The notes: generated by a model from the sequence alone, not told the origin. A DNA stretch of 16,895 nt from CAZZNQ01 sp964655775 (GCA_964655775.1 CAZZNQ010000087.1:1-16895); one strand, 5' to 3'. Shown: positions 8,000-15,481, numbered from the stretch's first letter. Made by a program: numbers and translations.

Positions 8000-8770
8000 C
8001 TATCGCTCTTCGCTGCTGAGCCGGGTGATGATGCCGGGCTCGTCAATGACTCCCTGCGAGATTCCTACCGCATCCGCCCCTGCCGCCCTAAGGGCGTCAA
8101 CGTGCTCGCTTGTGCGGACGTATCCCGAACAGAGCAGGAGCCCGGGCGCGCAGGGCCGAAGCTCCCGCACCAGTTCCAGGTTAGGCGCTCGCGTCGCATC
8201 GTCGCGCACGTTCAGATGCACGCCGAAGAGCCCGGCGATCCGACTGAGTTGCTCCAGCAGCTCTCGGTAGTCCACCTCTGGCATGACCGTCCAGAGCTTG
8301 ACCATCACGGGGATGTCCAGCTCGCACAGCCGGCTCGTCCACTCGAGGAGGGTCTGCCGGTTCCGGGGCAGCGCCATCGCACGAAGCAAGCCGCGCGATA
8401 GCATCTTCTCATAGCCACCGTGAACGTTCAGTTCGAATATGTCGCCGCCGGCCTCCTCAAAGGCCTTCGCCATCTTCACCGCGGAGTCCAGATCTCCGCA
8501 CGCCGCGTTGACGGCGATGGGCGTATGGCCAAGCTGCTCTCGAACGATGCGGACCTCACGGCGAAGCTCGTGGGCCATCTCGTGGACGGACTCGGGCAGC
8601 AGCGACTCCTCGGGGTGGCTGCGGTCCTCGCTGTCGGCCAGGTACGCGCCCAATTGCACGAGGTCGGCGCCGAGGCCGTGCTCCGCCGCATAGGCGCCGT
8701 CCGTGCGGCCCATCATGGAACTGAGAAACAGACCCCCGCTGATCCGTTCACGCAGTTGATCTCTGTCCAT
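8000..8770 (-). CDS. DUS-like TIM-barrel protein, archaeal NifR3-related type (256 aa)
   Basis: I place the start at ATG 8770, which has GGAGGGG eight bases upstream. A longer frame to 8827 would begin almost at the predicted transcription start and is not needed. The protein has the alternating strand/helix pattern of a flavin TIM barrel. 'GADLVQLGAYLADSED' is followed by 'PIAVNAACGDLDSAVKMAKA', then 'GGDIFELNVHGGYEKMLSRG', 'IPVMVKLW' (Lys158, FMN-contact position in dihydrouridine synthases) and a late phosphate-binding strand 'AGADAVGISQG'. This resembles the archaeal NifR3-related TIM-barrel proteins more than bacterial DusA/B/C. The conserved Cys that follows the 'ELN' strand in true dihydrouridine synthases is absent (Gly). 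The substrate is therefore uncertain; a tRNA role is only one option. Confidence 0.7.
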   Translation of the reverse strand: MDRDQLRERISGGLFLSSMMGRTDGAYAAEHGLGADLVQLGAYLADSEDRSHPEESLLPESVHEMAHELRREVRIVREQLGHTPIAVNAACGDLDSAVKMAKAFEEAGGDIFELNVHGGYEKMLSRGLLRAMALPRNRQTLLEWTSRLCELDIPVMVKLWTVMPEVDYRELLEQLSRIAGLFGVHLNVRDDATRAPNLELVRELRPCAPGLLLCSGYVRTSEHVDALRAAGADAVGISQGVIDEPGIITRLSSEER

Positions 8771-8830
8771 CTTCGCCCCTCCGATCCCGTTTGCGGTAAG
8801 CTGCCGGCCCCGAAGTTCCGCTACCACCGC

Positions 8831-8859
8831 AGGTTAGCCCCGTGCAACTTCTGCGTCAA
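8831..8859 (-). promoter_or_regulatory. Putative sigma70-like promoter for the TIM-barrel gene
   Basis: On the minus strand TTGACG (8859-8854, 5 of 6 consensus) and TAACCT (8836-8831, 3 of 6) are separated by exactly 17 bases. Transcription would start near 8824, leaving a leader of about 54 bases to the ATG at 8770. It faces away from the promoter at 8899-8927. Confidence 0.4.
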
Positions 8860-8876
8860 GAGCCAAGTCGGAACGT

Positions 8877-8891
8877 TACGTCTGCGACGTA
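8877..8891. promoter_or_regulatory. 15-bp inverted repeat between divergent promoters (candidate operator)
   Basis: TACGTC and GACGTA form perfect six-base arms around TGC. The centre (8884) lies between the -35 boxes of two divergent predicted promoters (8854-8859 and 8899-8904). This position would let one dimeric regulator control both genes. No regulator gene is seen nearby, and a chance palindrome is possible. Confidence 0.35.
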
Positions 8892-8898
8892 CCATCGC

Positions 8899-8927
8899 TT
8901 GCCGCGGGAGCGTGCCGACGCTATCAT
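8899..8927 (+). promoter_or_regulatory. Putative sigma70-like promoter for the DUF1846 operon
   Basis: TTGCCG (8899-8904, 4 of 6 consensus) and TATCAT (8922-8927, 5 of 6) are separated by exactly 17 bases. A start near 8934 leaves about 22 bases before the ATG at 8956. This placement argues against the longer frame that could begin at 8842. Confidence 0.45.
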
Positions 8928-8955
8928 GGCGCCGGCGAGCACGGAGGAGAGCAAG

Positions 8956-10473
8956 ATGAGCCGGGCAACGGGATTCGACAATGACGTGTACGTGCGGGAG
9001 CAGACCGCGGCGATAGTCGAGCGCATGGAGCGCAGCGGCGACAGGCTCTACCTGGAATTCGGGGGCAAGCTGCTCTACGACTCACACGCCGCCCGGGTGC
9101 TTCCCGGCATGCACCCCAACGTGAAGATGAGATTGCTTCATGAGTTCCGCGACAAGGCGGACGTGCTTCTCTGCATACACTCCGCTGCCCTGGAACAGAA
9201 AAAGATTCGCGCCGACTTCGGGAGCACGTACGACGCAGATGCCGTGCGCATGATCGACGATCTGCGGGAGAACGGCATCGAGCCGGCGGCCGTTGTCCTG
9301 ACGAGATTCGACGATCAACCCGCGGCCTCGGCATTCCAGAGGCTGCTTGCCGAGCGCGGCGTGAACGTTGTCGTGCATCGGAACACACCGGGTTACCCCT
9401 CAGAGCTGGATCTGCTTATCAGCGAGGATGGCTACGGCTGCAACCCCTTCATCGAGAGCGATCATCCACTTCTGATCGTGACCGGCCCCGGTCCCGGCAG
9501 CGGCAAGATGGCCACGTGTCTCAACCAGATGTATCACGAACGCCAGCGCGGAGCGCGAGTGGGCTTCGCCAAGTTTGAGACCTTCCCAATATGGGACCTG
9601 CCGCTGGACCATCCGGTCAACCTGGCCTACGAGGCGGCCACGGCGGACATCGGCATGGGCAACGTGATCGACCCCTTCCACCTGGAGTTGTGCGGCGAGA
9701 AGGCGACCAGCTACCAGCGCGACGTCGAGGCGTTCCCCGTACGACGCAGGATCCTGGAGCGCTTGACAGACGACGACGGCAGCTACCGGTCGCCGACGGA
9801 GATGGCCGTCAACACCGCATCAAAGGCCATAACCGACGACGAAGTGGTGCGGGAAGCGGGCCGGCAGGAGGTCCTGCGGCGCTACTTCCGGTACTCCTCG
9901 GAGTATGTCATGGCCCTCGCCGAGAAGGATGCCGTCGAGCGTGTTCGCGGGATCATGCAACGGCTCGGACTGAGGCCGGAAGACAGGCGCGTTGTGGGCC
10001 CGGCCCGGCAGGCATCGCAGGAAGCGGAGCGCTCCGGCAAGGGCAGCGAGGGCATCTTCTGCGGTGCAGCTCTGGAGCTGCCAGACGGCACCGTCATAAC
10101 CGGCAAGAACTCCCCAATCCTGCATGCCGCAAGCGCAGTGGTCCTTAACGCGTTGAAGGAACTGGCTGGCGTGCCCGACGAGATACACCTTTTGGCTCCC
10201 ACTCTGATCAAGGCCGTCTCCGCGCTGAAGGTCGACGTGCTCGGCAGCCCGGCCGTCAGCCTCGACCTGGAGGAGACGATCGTCGCCCTCGGAATCAGCG
10301 CCGCGTCCAATCACGCCGCCCAGCTCTGCGTCGACAGGTTCCCCGAGCTCGACGGCTGCGACGCGCACATAACGCACATCCCCACGCCGGGCGACGCCGC
10401 CGGATTCCGTCACGTCGGCGTGCAGCTTACCAGCGACCCGACCTTCTCGACCAAACACCTCTTCGTATACTGA
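8956..10473 (+). CDS. DUF1846 domain-containing protein (505 aa)
   Basis: The start chosen is ATG 8956, after AGGAGA and 22 bases past a predicted transcription start. From there the protein aligns by eye along its whole length with the DUF1846 family: 'GFDNDVYVREQTAAIVERME', 'LYLEFGGKLLYDSHAARVLP', 'KKIRADFGSTYD', 'GYGCNPFIES', 'ETFPIWDLPLDHPVN', and near the end 'THIPTPGDAAGFRHVGVQLT'. The length of about 500 residues is normal. A glycine-rich P-loop-like sequence 'TGPGPGSGK' (176-184) suggests nucleotide or phosphate binding. The family is widespread in anaerobic bacteria and Actinobacteria, a structure is known, and the function is not. It is cytoplasmic, with no signal peptide. It leads a run of four plus-strand genes. 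Confidence 0.93.
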   Translation: MSRATGFDNDVYVREQTAAIVERMERSGDRLYLEFGGKLLYDSHAARVLPGMHPNVKMRLLHEFRDKADVLLCIHSAALEQKKIRADFGSTYDADAVRMIDDLRENGIEPAAVVLTRFDDQPAASAFQRLLAERGVNVVVHRNTPGYPSELDLLISEDGYGCNPFIESDHPLLIVTGPGPGSGKMATCLNQMYHERQRGARVGFAKFETFPIWDLPLDHPVNLAYEAATADIGMGNVIDPFHLELCGEKATSYQRDVEAFPVRRRILERLTDDDGSYRSPTEMAVNTASKAITDDEVVREAGRQEVLRRYFRYSSEYVMALAEKDAVERVRGIMQRLGLRPEDRRVVGPARQASQEAERSGKGSEGIFCGAALELPDGTVITGKNSPILHAASAVVLNALKELAGVPDEIHLLAPTLIKAVSALKVDVLGSPAVSLDLEETIVALGISAASNHAAQLCVDRFPELDGCDAHITHIPTPGDAAGFRHVGVQLTSDPTFSTKHLFVY

Positions 10474-10501
10474 TCCTGACGATATCGGGCGAGGAACTGG
10501 C

Positions 10502-11851
10502 ATGAAGACTATTCGTGAGCCGGCGCGGGACGTGCCGGTGGTTTGCGAGGTGGACGTTCTGGTGGTGGGAGGCGGGGCAACGGGCGTCTTTGCGGCGGTC
10601 GCCGCCGCCCGGCGGGGCTTGTCCGTGGCCATCTGCGAGCAACATGGTTTCTTCGGCGGCATGGCCACGGCGGCGCTTGTCGCGGTGTGGCACTCGTTGC
10701 ACGACGTGAACGGCGAGCAGCAGATCATCGGTGGGCTGACGGCCGAGGTGCTCAACCGGCTAAGGAGCCGAGGCGCGTTGGGAGGGCACGACGGCACCGA
10801 CTACGCGATGAATACCGAGGAACTCAAGATCGAGCTCGACCGCCTGGTGGTGGACGCCGGAGTCCGGCCATTCCTGCACGCCTTCTACGTCGGCGCGATC
10901 TCAGAGAACGGACGACCGGTCGTCGCCGTGATCGAGGACAAGTCCGGCCGACGGGCCATCCGCGCACGCTTCTTCGTCGACTCCACCGGCGACGGCGACC
11001 TGCTGCGTGACTCGGGTCTTCCTTGCGAGCGCTGGGACGACATCCAGCCGCCCACCGCCTGCGTTCGGTTTGCCGGCTTGCAGGAACTGAGACGCCGTAA
11101 TCCGGACATGCGTCTGGGTTCGCTGGTTTACGACACTGAGATCCCGGGCCATCTGCCGCGCGGCTTCATCTGGGGCACGGACATCCCCGGCCTGCCGGAC
11201 GACCATATGATCGCCGGCACACGCGTGTCCGGTGCCGACTGCTCGGACGCCGACCAACTTACGCGGGCCGAGATCGAAGGCCGTCGTCAGGTGCGAGCCA
11301 TGCACGACATCATCCGCTCCCAAGTGGAAGGCGGCGCGAAGGTGGGAATCTCCGCCCTCGGAGCCTGCATCGGCATACGCGAGACTCGGCACGCGCGCTG
11401 CCTGCACCGGCTCACAGAAGAGGAGGTCCTGAGCGGGACCCGCTTCGACGACGCCATCGGGAACGCCACCTACCGGGTCGACATCCACCATTCGGACAGG
11501 CCCGGCCTCACGTTTCGCTTTCTCGACGGTCGCGAGCTCTACGTTGTGCCGGGCCGTGAGCCGGAACGAGGCCGCTGGCGGGAGGAGTCAGACGACTCGC
11601 CACGCTTTTACCAGATTCCTTACCGATGCCTCGTGCCCCAGGGCGCCGAGAACGTCCTCGCGACCGGCCGTCTCATCGACGCGGACCGCGGCGCGTACGG
11701 AGCCGTGCGCGTGATGGTGAACTGCAACCAGACCGGGGAAGCCGCCGGTACGGCATGCGCGCTGGCCTGCGAGCGGGACTGCAGCGTGCCGGATGTCGAT
11801 CCTCAAGCTCTGCGCAGATCGCTTGCGGACGGCGGGGCAATCGTGCTCTGA
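10502..11851 (+). CDS. FAD-dependent oxidoreductase (449 aa)
   Basis: The N-terminus carries a Rossmann dinucleotide-binding motif 'DVLVVGGGATGVFAAVAAAR' (18-37), followed by 'GFFGGMATAALV' (49-60), the second conserved block of the FAD_oxidored family (PF12831). Further family hallmarks are 'FFVDSTGDGDLL' in the middle, 'IGIRETRHA' and, near the end, 'GRLIDADRGAYGAVRVMVNC'. These flavoproteins are common in planctomycetes and related lineages and often act on sugars or unknown organic substrates; the reaction here is not known. There is no signal peptide, so it is cytoplasmic. A GAGGAAC site precedes the ATG, and the gene follows DUF1846 by 28 bases, so the two are likely co-transcribed. Confidence 0.92.
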   Translation: MKTIREPARDVPVVCEVDVLVVGGGATGVFAAVAAARRGLSVAICEQHGFFGGMATAALVAVWHSLHDVNGEQQIIGGLTAEVLNRLRSRGALGGHDGTDYAMNTEELKIELDRLVVDAGVRPFLHAFYVGAISENGRPVVAVIEDKSGRRAIRARFFVDSTGDGDLLRDSGLPCERWDDIQPPTACVRFAGLQELRRRNPDMRLGSLVYDTEIPGHLPRGFIWGTDIPGLPDDHMIAGTRVSGADCSDADQLTRAEIEGRRQVRAMHDIIRSQVEGGAKVGISALGACIGIRETRHARCLHRLTEEEVLSGTRFDDAIGNATYRVDIHHSDRPGLTFRFLDGRELYVVPGREPERGRWREESDDSPRFYQIPYRCLVPQGAENVLATGRLIDADRGAYGAVRVMVNCNQTGEAAGTACALACERDCSVPDVDPQALRRSLADGGAIVL

Positions 11852-11880
11852 GCCCGGTATTTCGAGGAAGATCCGAACGG

Positions 11881-12591
11881 ATGGAACATAGATATATCGA
11901 GCAGTTCGACGCCGTCCTGCTCGACATGGGCGAGACTTTCATGTTCGAAGCCGACCGCTTCGAGAGCAGCGAAGACATCGCCGCCACCTACCGCTCGCTG
12001 GGTGGGAACTTGAGCGAGCATGATGCCGTCCGCCTTGTCTTGGATGTTCTGAGACTGAGCATCGACCTCGGTCGCGACCCCTCGCGCTTCGACGACTATC
12101 CGACCGTCCCCGAGTTCCTGCACATGATGCCGGGAGGTAGGGAGCTGCCTGCGAGCGAGCGCAAGCTGTTGGAGGAGGTGTTCCTGATCCACGAGATGGG
12201 CAGCATCCCGTCGACGCATGCTGAGGAGCTTCATCGACTGCGCCGGTTGCGTCCGTTAGGATTGGTTTCCAATATCACGTCCCGTAGTGGACCTTTTCAC
12301 GATGCCCTGCGTGATGAGGGCATACACGATCTGTTCGACGCGATCGTGTTCTCCTCCGATTACAGGGCCGTGAAACCGAGCCCAATCCTGTTCAGGGCGG
12401 CCCTCGAACAGATGGACGTTTCGCCCGCTGATGCCGTCTACGTGGGCGACAACCAGATGAGGGACGTGGGCGGGGCGAAGGCTCTGGGCATGGCGGCGGT
12501 GTGGGTCTCCCGGGACGGACGTAGGCCTGACCGCAGGTATGAGCTGCCGGATGTTGAGATCCGCGACCTGCGGGAGCTGGCGGAGCTCTGA
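11881..12591 (+). CDS. HAD-superfamily hydrolase (236 aa)
   Basis: I start at ATG 11881, 29 bases after the oxidoreductase, with GAGGAAG upstream; the frame is open further upstream but only inside the previous gene. Haloacid dehalogenase motifs are present. Motif I is 'LLDMGET' (Asp15 nucleophile), motif II 'LVSNITS' (Ser130), motif III 'VKPSP' (Lys165), and motif IV 'VYVGDNQMRD' (Asp190, Asp195). The cap is the helical type between motifs I and II, as in subfamily I. The second motif I Asp, the general acid in most phosphatases, is Gly17. Similar DxGxT variants occur among HAD proteins, so activity is still possible but may not be ordinary phosphatase. The substrate is unknown. Confidence 0.9.
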   Translation: MEHRYIEQFDAVLLDMGETFMFEADRFESSEDIAATYRSLGGNLSEHDAVRLVLDVLRLSIDLGRDPSRFDDYPTVPEFLHMMPGGRELPASERKLLEEVFLIHEMGSIPSTHAEELHRLRRLRPLGLVSNITSRSGPFHDALRDEGIHDLFDAIVFSSDYRAVKPSPILFRAALEQMDVSPADAVYVGDNQMRDVGGAKALGMAAVWVSRDGRRPDRRYELPDVEIRDLRELAEL

Positions 12592-12613
12592 CCGACTAGC
12601 GGAGAACGACAGG

Positions 12614-13042
12614 ATGCCAAAGGCGCAGCTTGGCGACACGGTTCGGGTCAGGTACACCGGCCGGCTGGACAACGGACAGGTATTCGACAGTACGGAAGGT
12701 GGGCCACCGTTCGAGTTCACGATCGGCGGCCGTGAGGTAATCGCTTCGTTTGAGAAGGCCGTTACCGGACTGCAGCCGGGGGAGAGCGTAACGGTGCGAG
12801 TGCCGGCCGCCGAGGCCTACGGTGTGCGCAGTCGGGACATGGTCACGACCGCCCCATTGGAGGGTTTTCCTCAACTCCGAAACGCCGAGGTGGGCGAGCG
12901 CCTGAAGGTGCGATTGACGGGCGGACAGGCCGTTGCGGTAACCGTCACTCAGAAGACGTCGTCGAGTGTCACGCTCGATGCAAATCACCCTCTGGCCGGT
13001 CAGGATCTGACGTTCCACATCGAGCTCGTCGAGATCGTCTGA
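12614..13042 (+). CDS. FKBP-type peptidyl-prolyl cis-trans isomerase, SlyD-like (142 aa)
   Basis: The ATG at 12614 is preceded by GGAG and gives a protein of standard SlyD-like length. The FKBP core reads 'VRYTGRLDNGQVFDSTEGGP' (12-31), 'FTIGGREVIASFEKAVTGLQ' (35-54), 'PAAEAYG' (64-70), and the closing strand 'DLTFHIELVEIV'. An inserted-in-flap domain lies between, and 'DANHPLAGQ' (122-130) is a hallmark of the SlyD-type group. The His-rich metal-binding tail of E. coli SlyD is absent. It accelerates proline isomerisation during folding in the cytoplasm. It lies 22 bases after the HAD gene and is probably the last gene of the run; a weak terminator-like hairpin follows. Confidence 0.95.
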   Translation: MPKAQLGDTVRVRYTGRLDNGQVFDSTEGGPPFEFTIGGREVIASFEKAVTGLQPGESVTVRVPAAEAYGVRSRDMVTTAPLEGFPQLRNAEVGERLKVRLTGGQAVAVTVTQKTSSSVTLDANHPLAGQDLTFHIELVEIV

Positions 13043-13054
13043 GGCTGCGCCTCA

Positions 13055-13079
13055 CGTCCGCCCGGACGCTGCCCGTTTT
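13055..13079 (+). terminator. Weak terminator-like hairpin after the FKBP gene
   Basis: CGTCC (13055-13059) and GGACG (13064-13068) form a five-base stem with a four-base loop. A TTTT run follows at 13076-13079, seven bases past the stem. The stem is short and the T tract late, so termination may be partial. Confidence 0.25.
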
Positions 13080-13157
13080 CGCGTCTCCCGCGCCTGTAGT
13101 AGGATAGTGGTAGGTTTTTCGCAGGAAACGCACGCCCCCAAGAGATGGAGCGAAACT

Positions 13158-14540
13158 ATGAGGACCGGCAGGGACGCAGGGGTTCTTCTGGCGCTGGTGA
13201 TCGCATTTGGCCTCTTGCCTTGTGTCTTGAGCGCGGCAGAGGACGAAACGGCAGCGACGGCTTCGAGAGAGACGGTCAGCCAGTACGGCATCACCTGGAC
13301 GTTCGCGGAGCCGGCCGCGGTCGGGCAGTTTGTCACCGGCGACCACTTCGTCGTGGGGCCGGTCACCGTTGCGTCCGTCTCGCCGGCGCCCTCGACCGGC
13401 CGCAGTGGCTCGGTGGTGGACCCGCCCGCCGGCAAGCGTCAGGGCTACGACGATCGCATCTCGGGTTTTGACGCGTCGCTGCGTGCCTCCTTTCCGCTGG
13501 AACTGAAACCGGGGGAATCGCTGGTCAGCACTCATAGTCTGAACGAGATCGGCGACCGCACGCCGGACACCGTCCCAGGGCAGTACGCGCGCGGGCCGTT
13601 GCGCACGGCCGTGGTGCTCACCTGCGTGGATGAGGCACCGCCTGCCGACGCCTTCCGGCCACCGTTCTGCGGGACCGAGAAGCCGCTCCACCGCGCATCC
13701 GATCTCCGTCGGGACCTTCTGCCAAACCTTGAGCCTGTCGATGAGATACCAGACGTGGCGCGGTACGAGCGGTTCCTGGAACGCATCTGGTTGGACCATC
13801 TCTATGAATGGTCCGGCCGCATGCTGCACCCGCTCGAGAACATGCCCGACTACGGGCGCGAGCTCACCAACATCGTTTCGAACGTCGGGCTGATGCTGGT
13901 TCTGGAGGATTCCGATGGCGAGCGCGAGACGCTGCTCCTGAGGTTCGTGCAGCTCGGCATCGACCTCTACGGCATCACGCAGTCGGACAACGACCTCTGG
14001 CGCGCCAACGGCGGGCATCACTCCGGCCGCAAGCTGCCCATCATCTTCGCCGGCGTTCTTCTGGACGATGAGGGAATGAAGAACGTCCAGGCATCCTTCG
14101 CCGAGGATCAACAGACGTATTACGGCGAGGGGTGGCACGGCCAGAAGGTGCTCTGGACGATCTCCACTGCCGAATCGCGCAAGCACGAGCATCTGCCGCC
14201 GGAGAAGTGGGCGGGGCCGCCGTTCAAAGGCGCAAACGACGGCTGGAAATCGGAAGGCTATCGCGCGCTGAACGGTCCCACCTGGATAGGGGAGGCCTTG
14301 GTCGCACGCCTGATGGGAGCGAAGGGCTATTGGGACCACGATGCTTTTTTTGACTACGTTGACCGCTGGGTGGCGGAAGCACCGGACGGCCGGGTGGACA
14401 GGGAACTTGGCATTCGTGAGTCCTACCGTCCGTTCAACAGCGACTTCGTCCGCTCGATGTGGCAGACCTACCGATCCCGTGCGGACGAGATCGGTGCCGA
14501 AGTCCTTGCCCGGGCCAAGGGCACGGATGCCGGGCGGTGA
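13158..14540 (+). CDS. Secreted protein of unknown function (460 aa)
   Basis: The ATG at 13158 has GGAG seven bases upstream; a signal peptide starts there, which the longer frame from 13107 would bury. Residues 1-26 are basic then hydrophobic, with likely cleavage after 'CVLSA'. An N-terminal domain with beta pattern follows: 'SQYGITWTFAEPAAVGQFVT' (41-60), 'GDHFVVGPVTVASVSP' and 'GYDDR'. From about 200 on it is helical and Trp/Tyr rich, with 'NGGHHSGRKLPIIFAGVLLD' (284-303), 'YYGEGWHGQ' and 'EGYRALNGPTWIGEALVARL'. This pattern recalls alpha/alpha-toroid proteins such as polysaccharide lyases. I recall similar unannotated secreted proteins in planctomycetes and Bacteroidetes but know no function. 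Catalytic residues cannot be assigned. It converges with the HEAT-like array. Confidence 0.8.
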   Translation: MRTGRDAGVLLALVIAFGLLPCVLSAAEDETAATASRETVSQYGITWTFAEPAAVGQFVTGDHFVVGPVTVASVSPAPSTGRSGSVVDPPAGKRQGYDDRISGFDASLRASFPLELKPGESLVSTHSLNEIGDRTPDTVPGQYARGPLRTAVVLTCVDEAPPADAFRPPFCGTEKPLHRASDLRRDLLPNLEPVDEIPDVARYERFLERIWLDHLYEWSGRMLHPLENMPDYGRELTNIVSNVGLMLVLEDSDGERETLLLRFVQLGIDLYGITQSDNDLWRANGGHHSGRKLPIIFAGVLLDDEGMKNVQASFAEDQQTYYGEGWHGQKVLWTISTAESRKHEHLPPEKWAGPPFKGANDGWKSEGYRALNGPTWIGEALVARLMGAKGYWDHDAFFDYVDRWVAEAPDGRVDRELGIRESYRPFNSDFVRSMWQTYRSRADEIGAEVLARAKGTDAGR

Positions 14541-14547
14541 GATGGCG

Positions 14548-14572
14548 CGGGTCGGTGGCAGGCGCCGGCCCG
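14548..14572. terminator. Hairpin between convergent genes (terminator-like)
   Basis: CGGGTCGG (14548-14555) and CCGGCCCG (14565-14572) pair over eight bases with one G-U wobble when read on the plus strand, around a nine-base loop. On the minus strand the same spot is a C-A mismatch. It lies between two genes whose stops face each other (14540 and 14591), so it may serve both. A related, perfect hairpin lies at 15546-15572 after the next paralog. Confidence 0.35.
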
Positions 14573-14590
14573 TGGGATCTTTGTCGGACT

Positions 14591-14868
14591 TCAGCTTGCC
14601 GGGGCTTGGGGCGCTTCTTCCTGTTCTATCGCGGTCTCGCCGTCCGCTTCCTTATCCTTTTCCTTCTGCAGGTCGGGGAAGGGGATGGCCCAGTCGCCCT
14701 TGTTCTTCTCCCACCACGCAATCCAGGACTCGGAGTCCTCCACGGCCTCGCTCGGGATGCGCTTCAGCCGTACCTCGACCAGCGCTATCTGACGCACGGC
14801 TTTCATGAGGTCCTCGTCGCCTTCCTGCAGCTTCTCGACGATACGCGGCATGGCGCCCCAGCCTAGCG
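14591..14868. repeat. Direct repeat, copy 1 (3' part of the HEAT-like gene)
   Basis: This segment aligns without any gap to 15596-15873 (constant offset of 1005). The central 154 bp (14673-14826) are identical at every position. Mismatches appear only towards both ends. Looser similarity continues past the stop codon to the hairpin at 14548-14572. Confidence 0.9.
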
Positions 14869-15363
14869 CGGCCACTTTCATCATGTTGCCGGTAGCGTAG
14901 TTGCGGGCGAAGAGTTCGTCGGTCAGCTCCTGGCCGCCTTCCCACCATTCGATGAAGAGATCCAGCCAGTCGTAGCTGCCCTTCCAATCTGTTCCCGGCC
15001 ACTCCGCGTAGAGGAACCTAACCCCGGTAATGAGCATGAGGGGCACGCCAAGCCTGTCGTGTCGGCTACGGCGCACCTCCTCCATCAGGGCCGGGAGCAC
15101 GTGGGGACCGAGCTTGGCGATGTTGTTGAGATGACGCCACTGCTCTTCCGACAACGTGGAACTGGTTGAGGGAAGTCTTGGGGCTTCGCGGTATGCCGCG
15201 AGTTCCGCCTCGAACTCCGTCTGCGCCGCCTCCTGTTTCTGTTTGACCGTGCGCACCTCGTCCTTTCCGCAGGGGGGGCCGCATCTTCGGCGCAGAGGGC
15301 CTCCGCGCCGCAGATTGCCGTCAGACACACCACAACGATCGCGATATGCTTTGTGCAAAACAT
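14591..15363 (-). CDS. Secreted HEAT-like protein, copy 1, broken by a frame shift in a G7 tract
   Basis: The true N-terminus is in a different frame from the body. ATG 15363 has a strong GGGAGGA site and encodes a signal peptide ('MFCTKHIAIVVVCLTAICGA' then 'EALCAED'). That frame ends in Arg-rich nonsense after a run of seven G (15272-15278). One extra base in the run would join it to the body ('CGKDEVRTVKQKQEAAQTEF' onward), giving 257 residues. The body has two HEAT-like units: 'LGPHVLPALMEEVR', followed later by 'WWEGGQELTDELF', and 'LGWGAMPRIVEKLQEGDEDL', followed by 'WIAWWEKNKGDWAIPFPDLQ'. An acidic, low-complexity tail closes it. It should be periplasmic or secreted; its function is unknown. 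The break may be a sequencing error, a pseudogene or slippage. Confidence 0.75.
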
Positions 15364-15379
15364 CTTCGTTCCTCCCGGA

Positions 15380-15481
15380 TCAGTCGCCGAAGAAAAGACC
15401 GGGCTCTCCGTAGACGTCACCATTCAGTTGATCCCAGACGTGCTCGATACGGATGTTCTGCCCGAGCTTGCTTTCATACAT
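15380..15481 (-). CDS. Very short ORF with conserved RIEHxxDQLNGxxYG motif, unit 1
   Basis: From ATG 15481 the frame encodes 33 residues containing 'NIRIEHVWDQLNGDVYGEPG' and ends 17 bases before the ATG of HEAT-like copy 1. The frame is open further upstream, adding 'RRYQCGCGAGRWI', but has no start codon there; the first in-frame stop is the TGA of the next gene (15598-15596). The ATG has no good ribosome-binding site. A related peptide occurs at the same place before copy 2 (16382-16507), with 8 of 11 identical residues using different synonymous codons, which argues for selection on a translated product. A start in the other frame at 15528 ('MPR...') plus one missing base would also restore a Cys-containing protein. 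I do not recognise the family. Confidence 0.4.
   Translation of the reverse strand: MYESKLGQNIRIEHVWDQLNGDVYGEPGLFFGD

Noticed and set aside
8842..8955. N-terminal extension of the DUF1846 protein
   Set aside because: The extension contains the predicted promoter and does not resemble the family; ATG 8956 has a ribosome-binding site and the expected N-terminal sequence.
9820..10797. 325-residue minus-strand frame across DUF1846 and the oxidoreductase start
   Set aside because: It crosses two well-supported genes and their junction and shows no domain.
12969..14339. 456-residue minus-strand frame opposite the secreted protein
   Set aside because: The plus strand has a signal peptide, ribosome-binding site and conserved blocks; the antisense product is Arg-rich with no motif.
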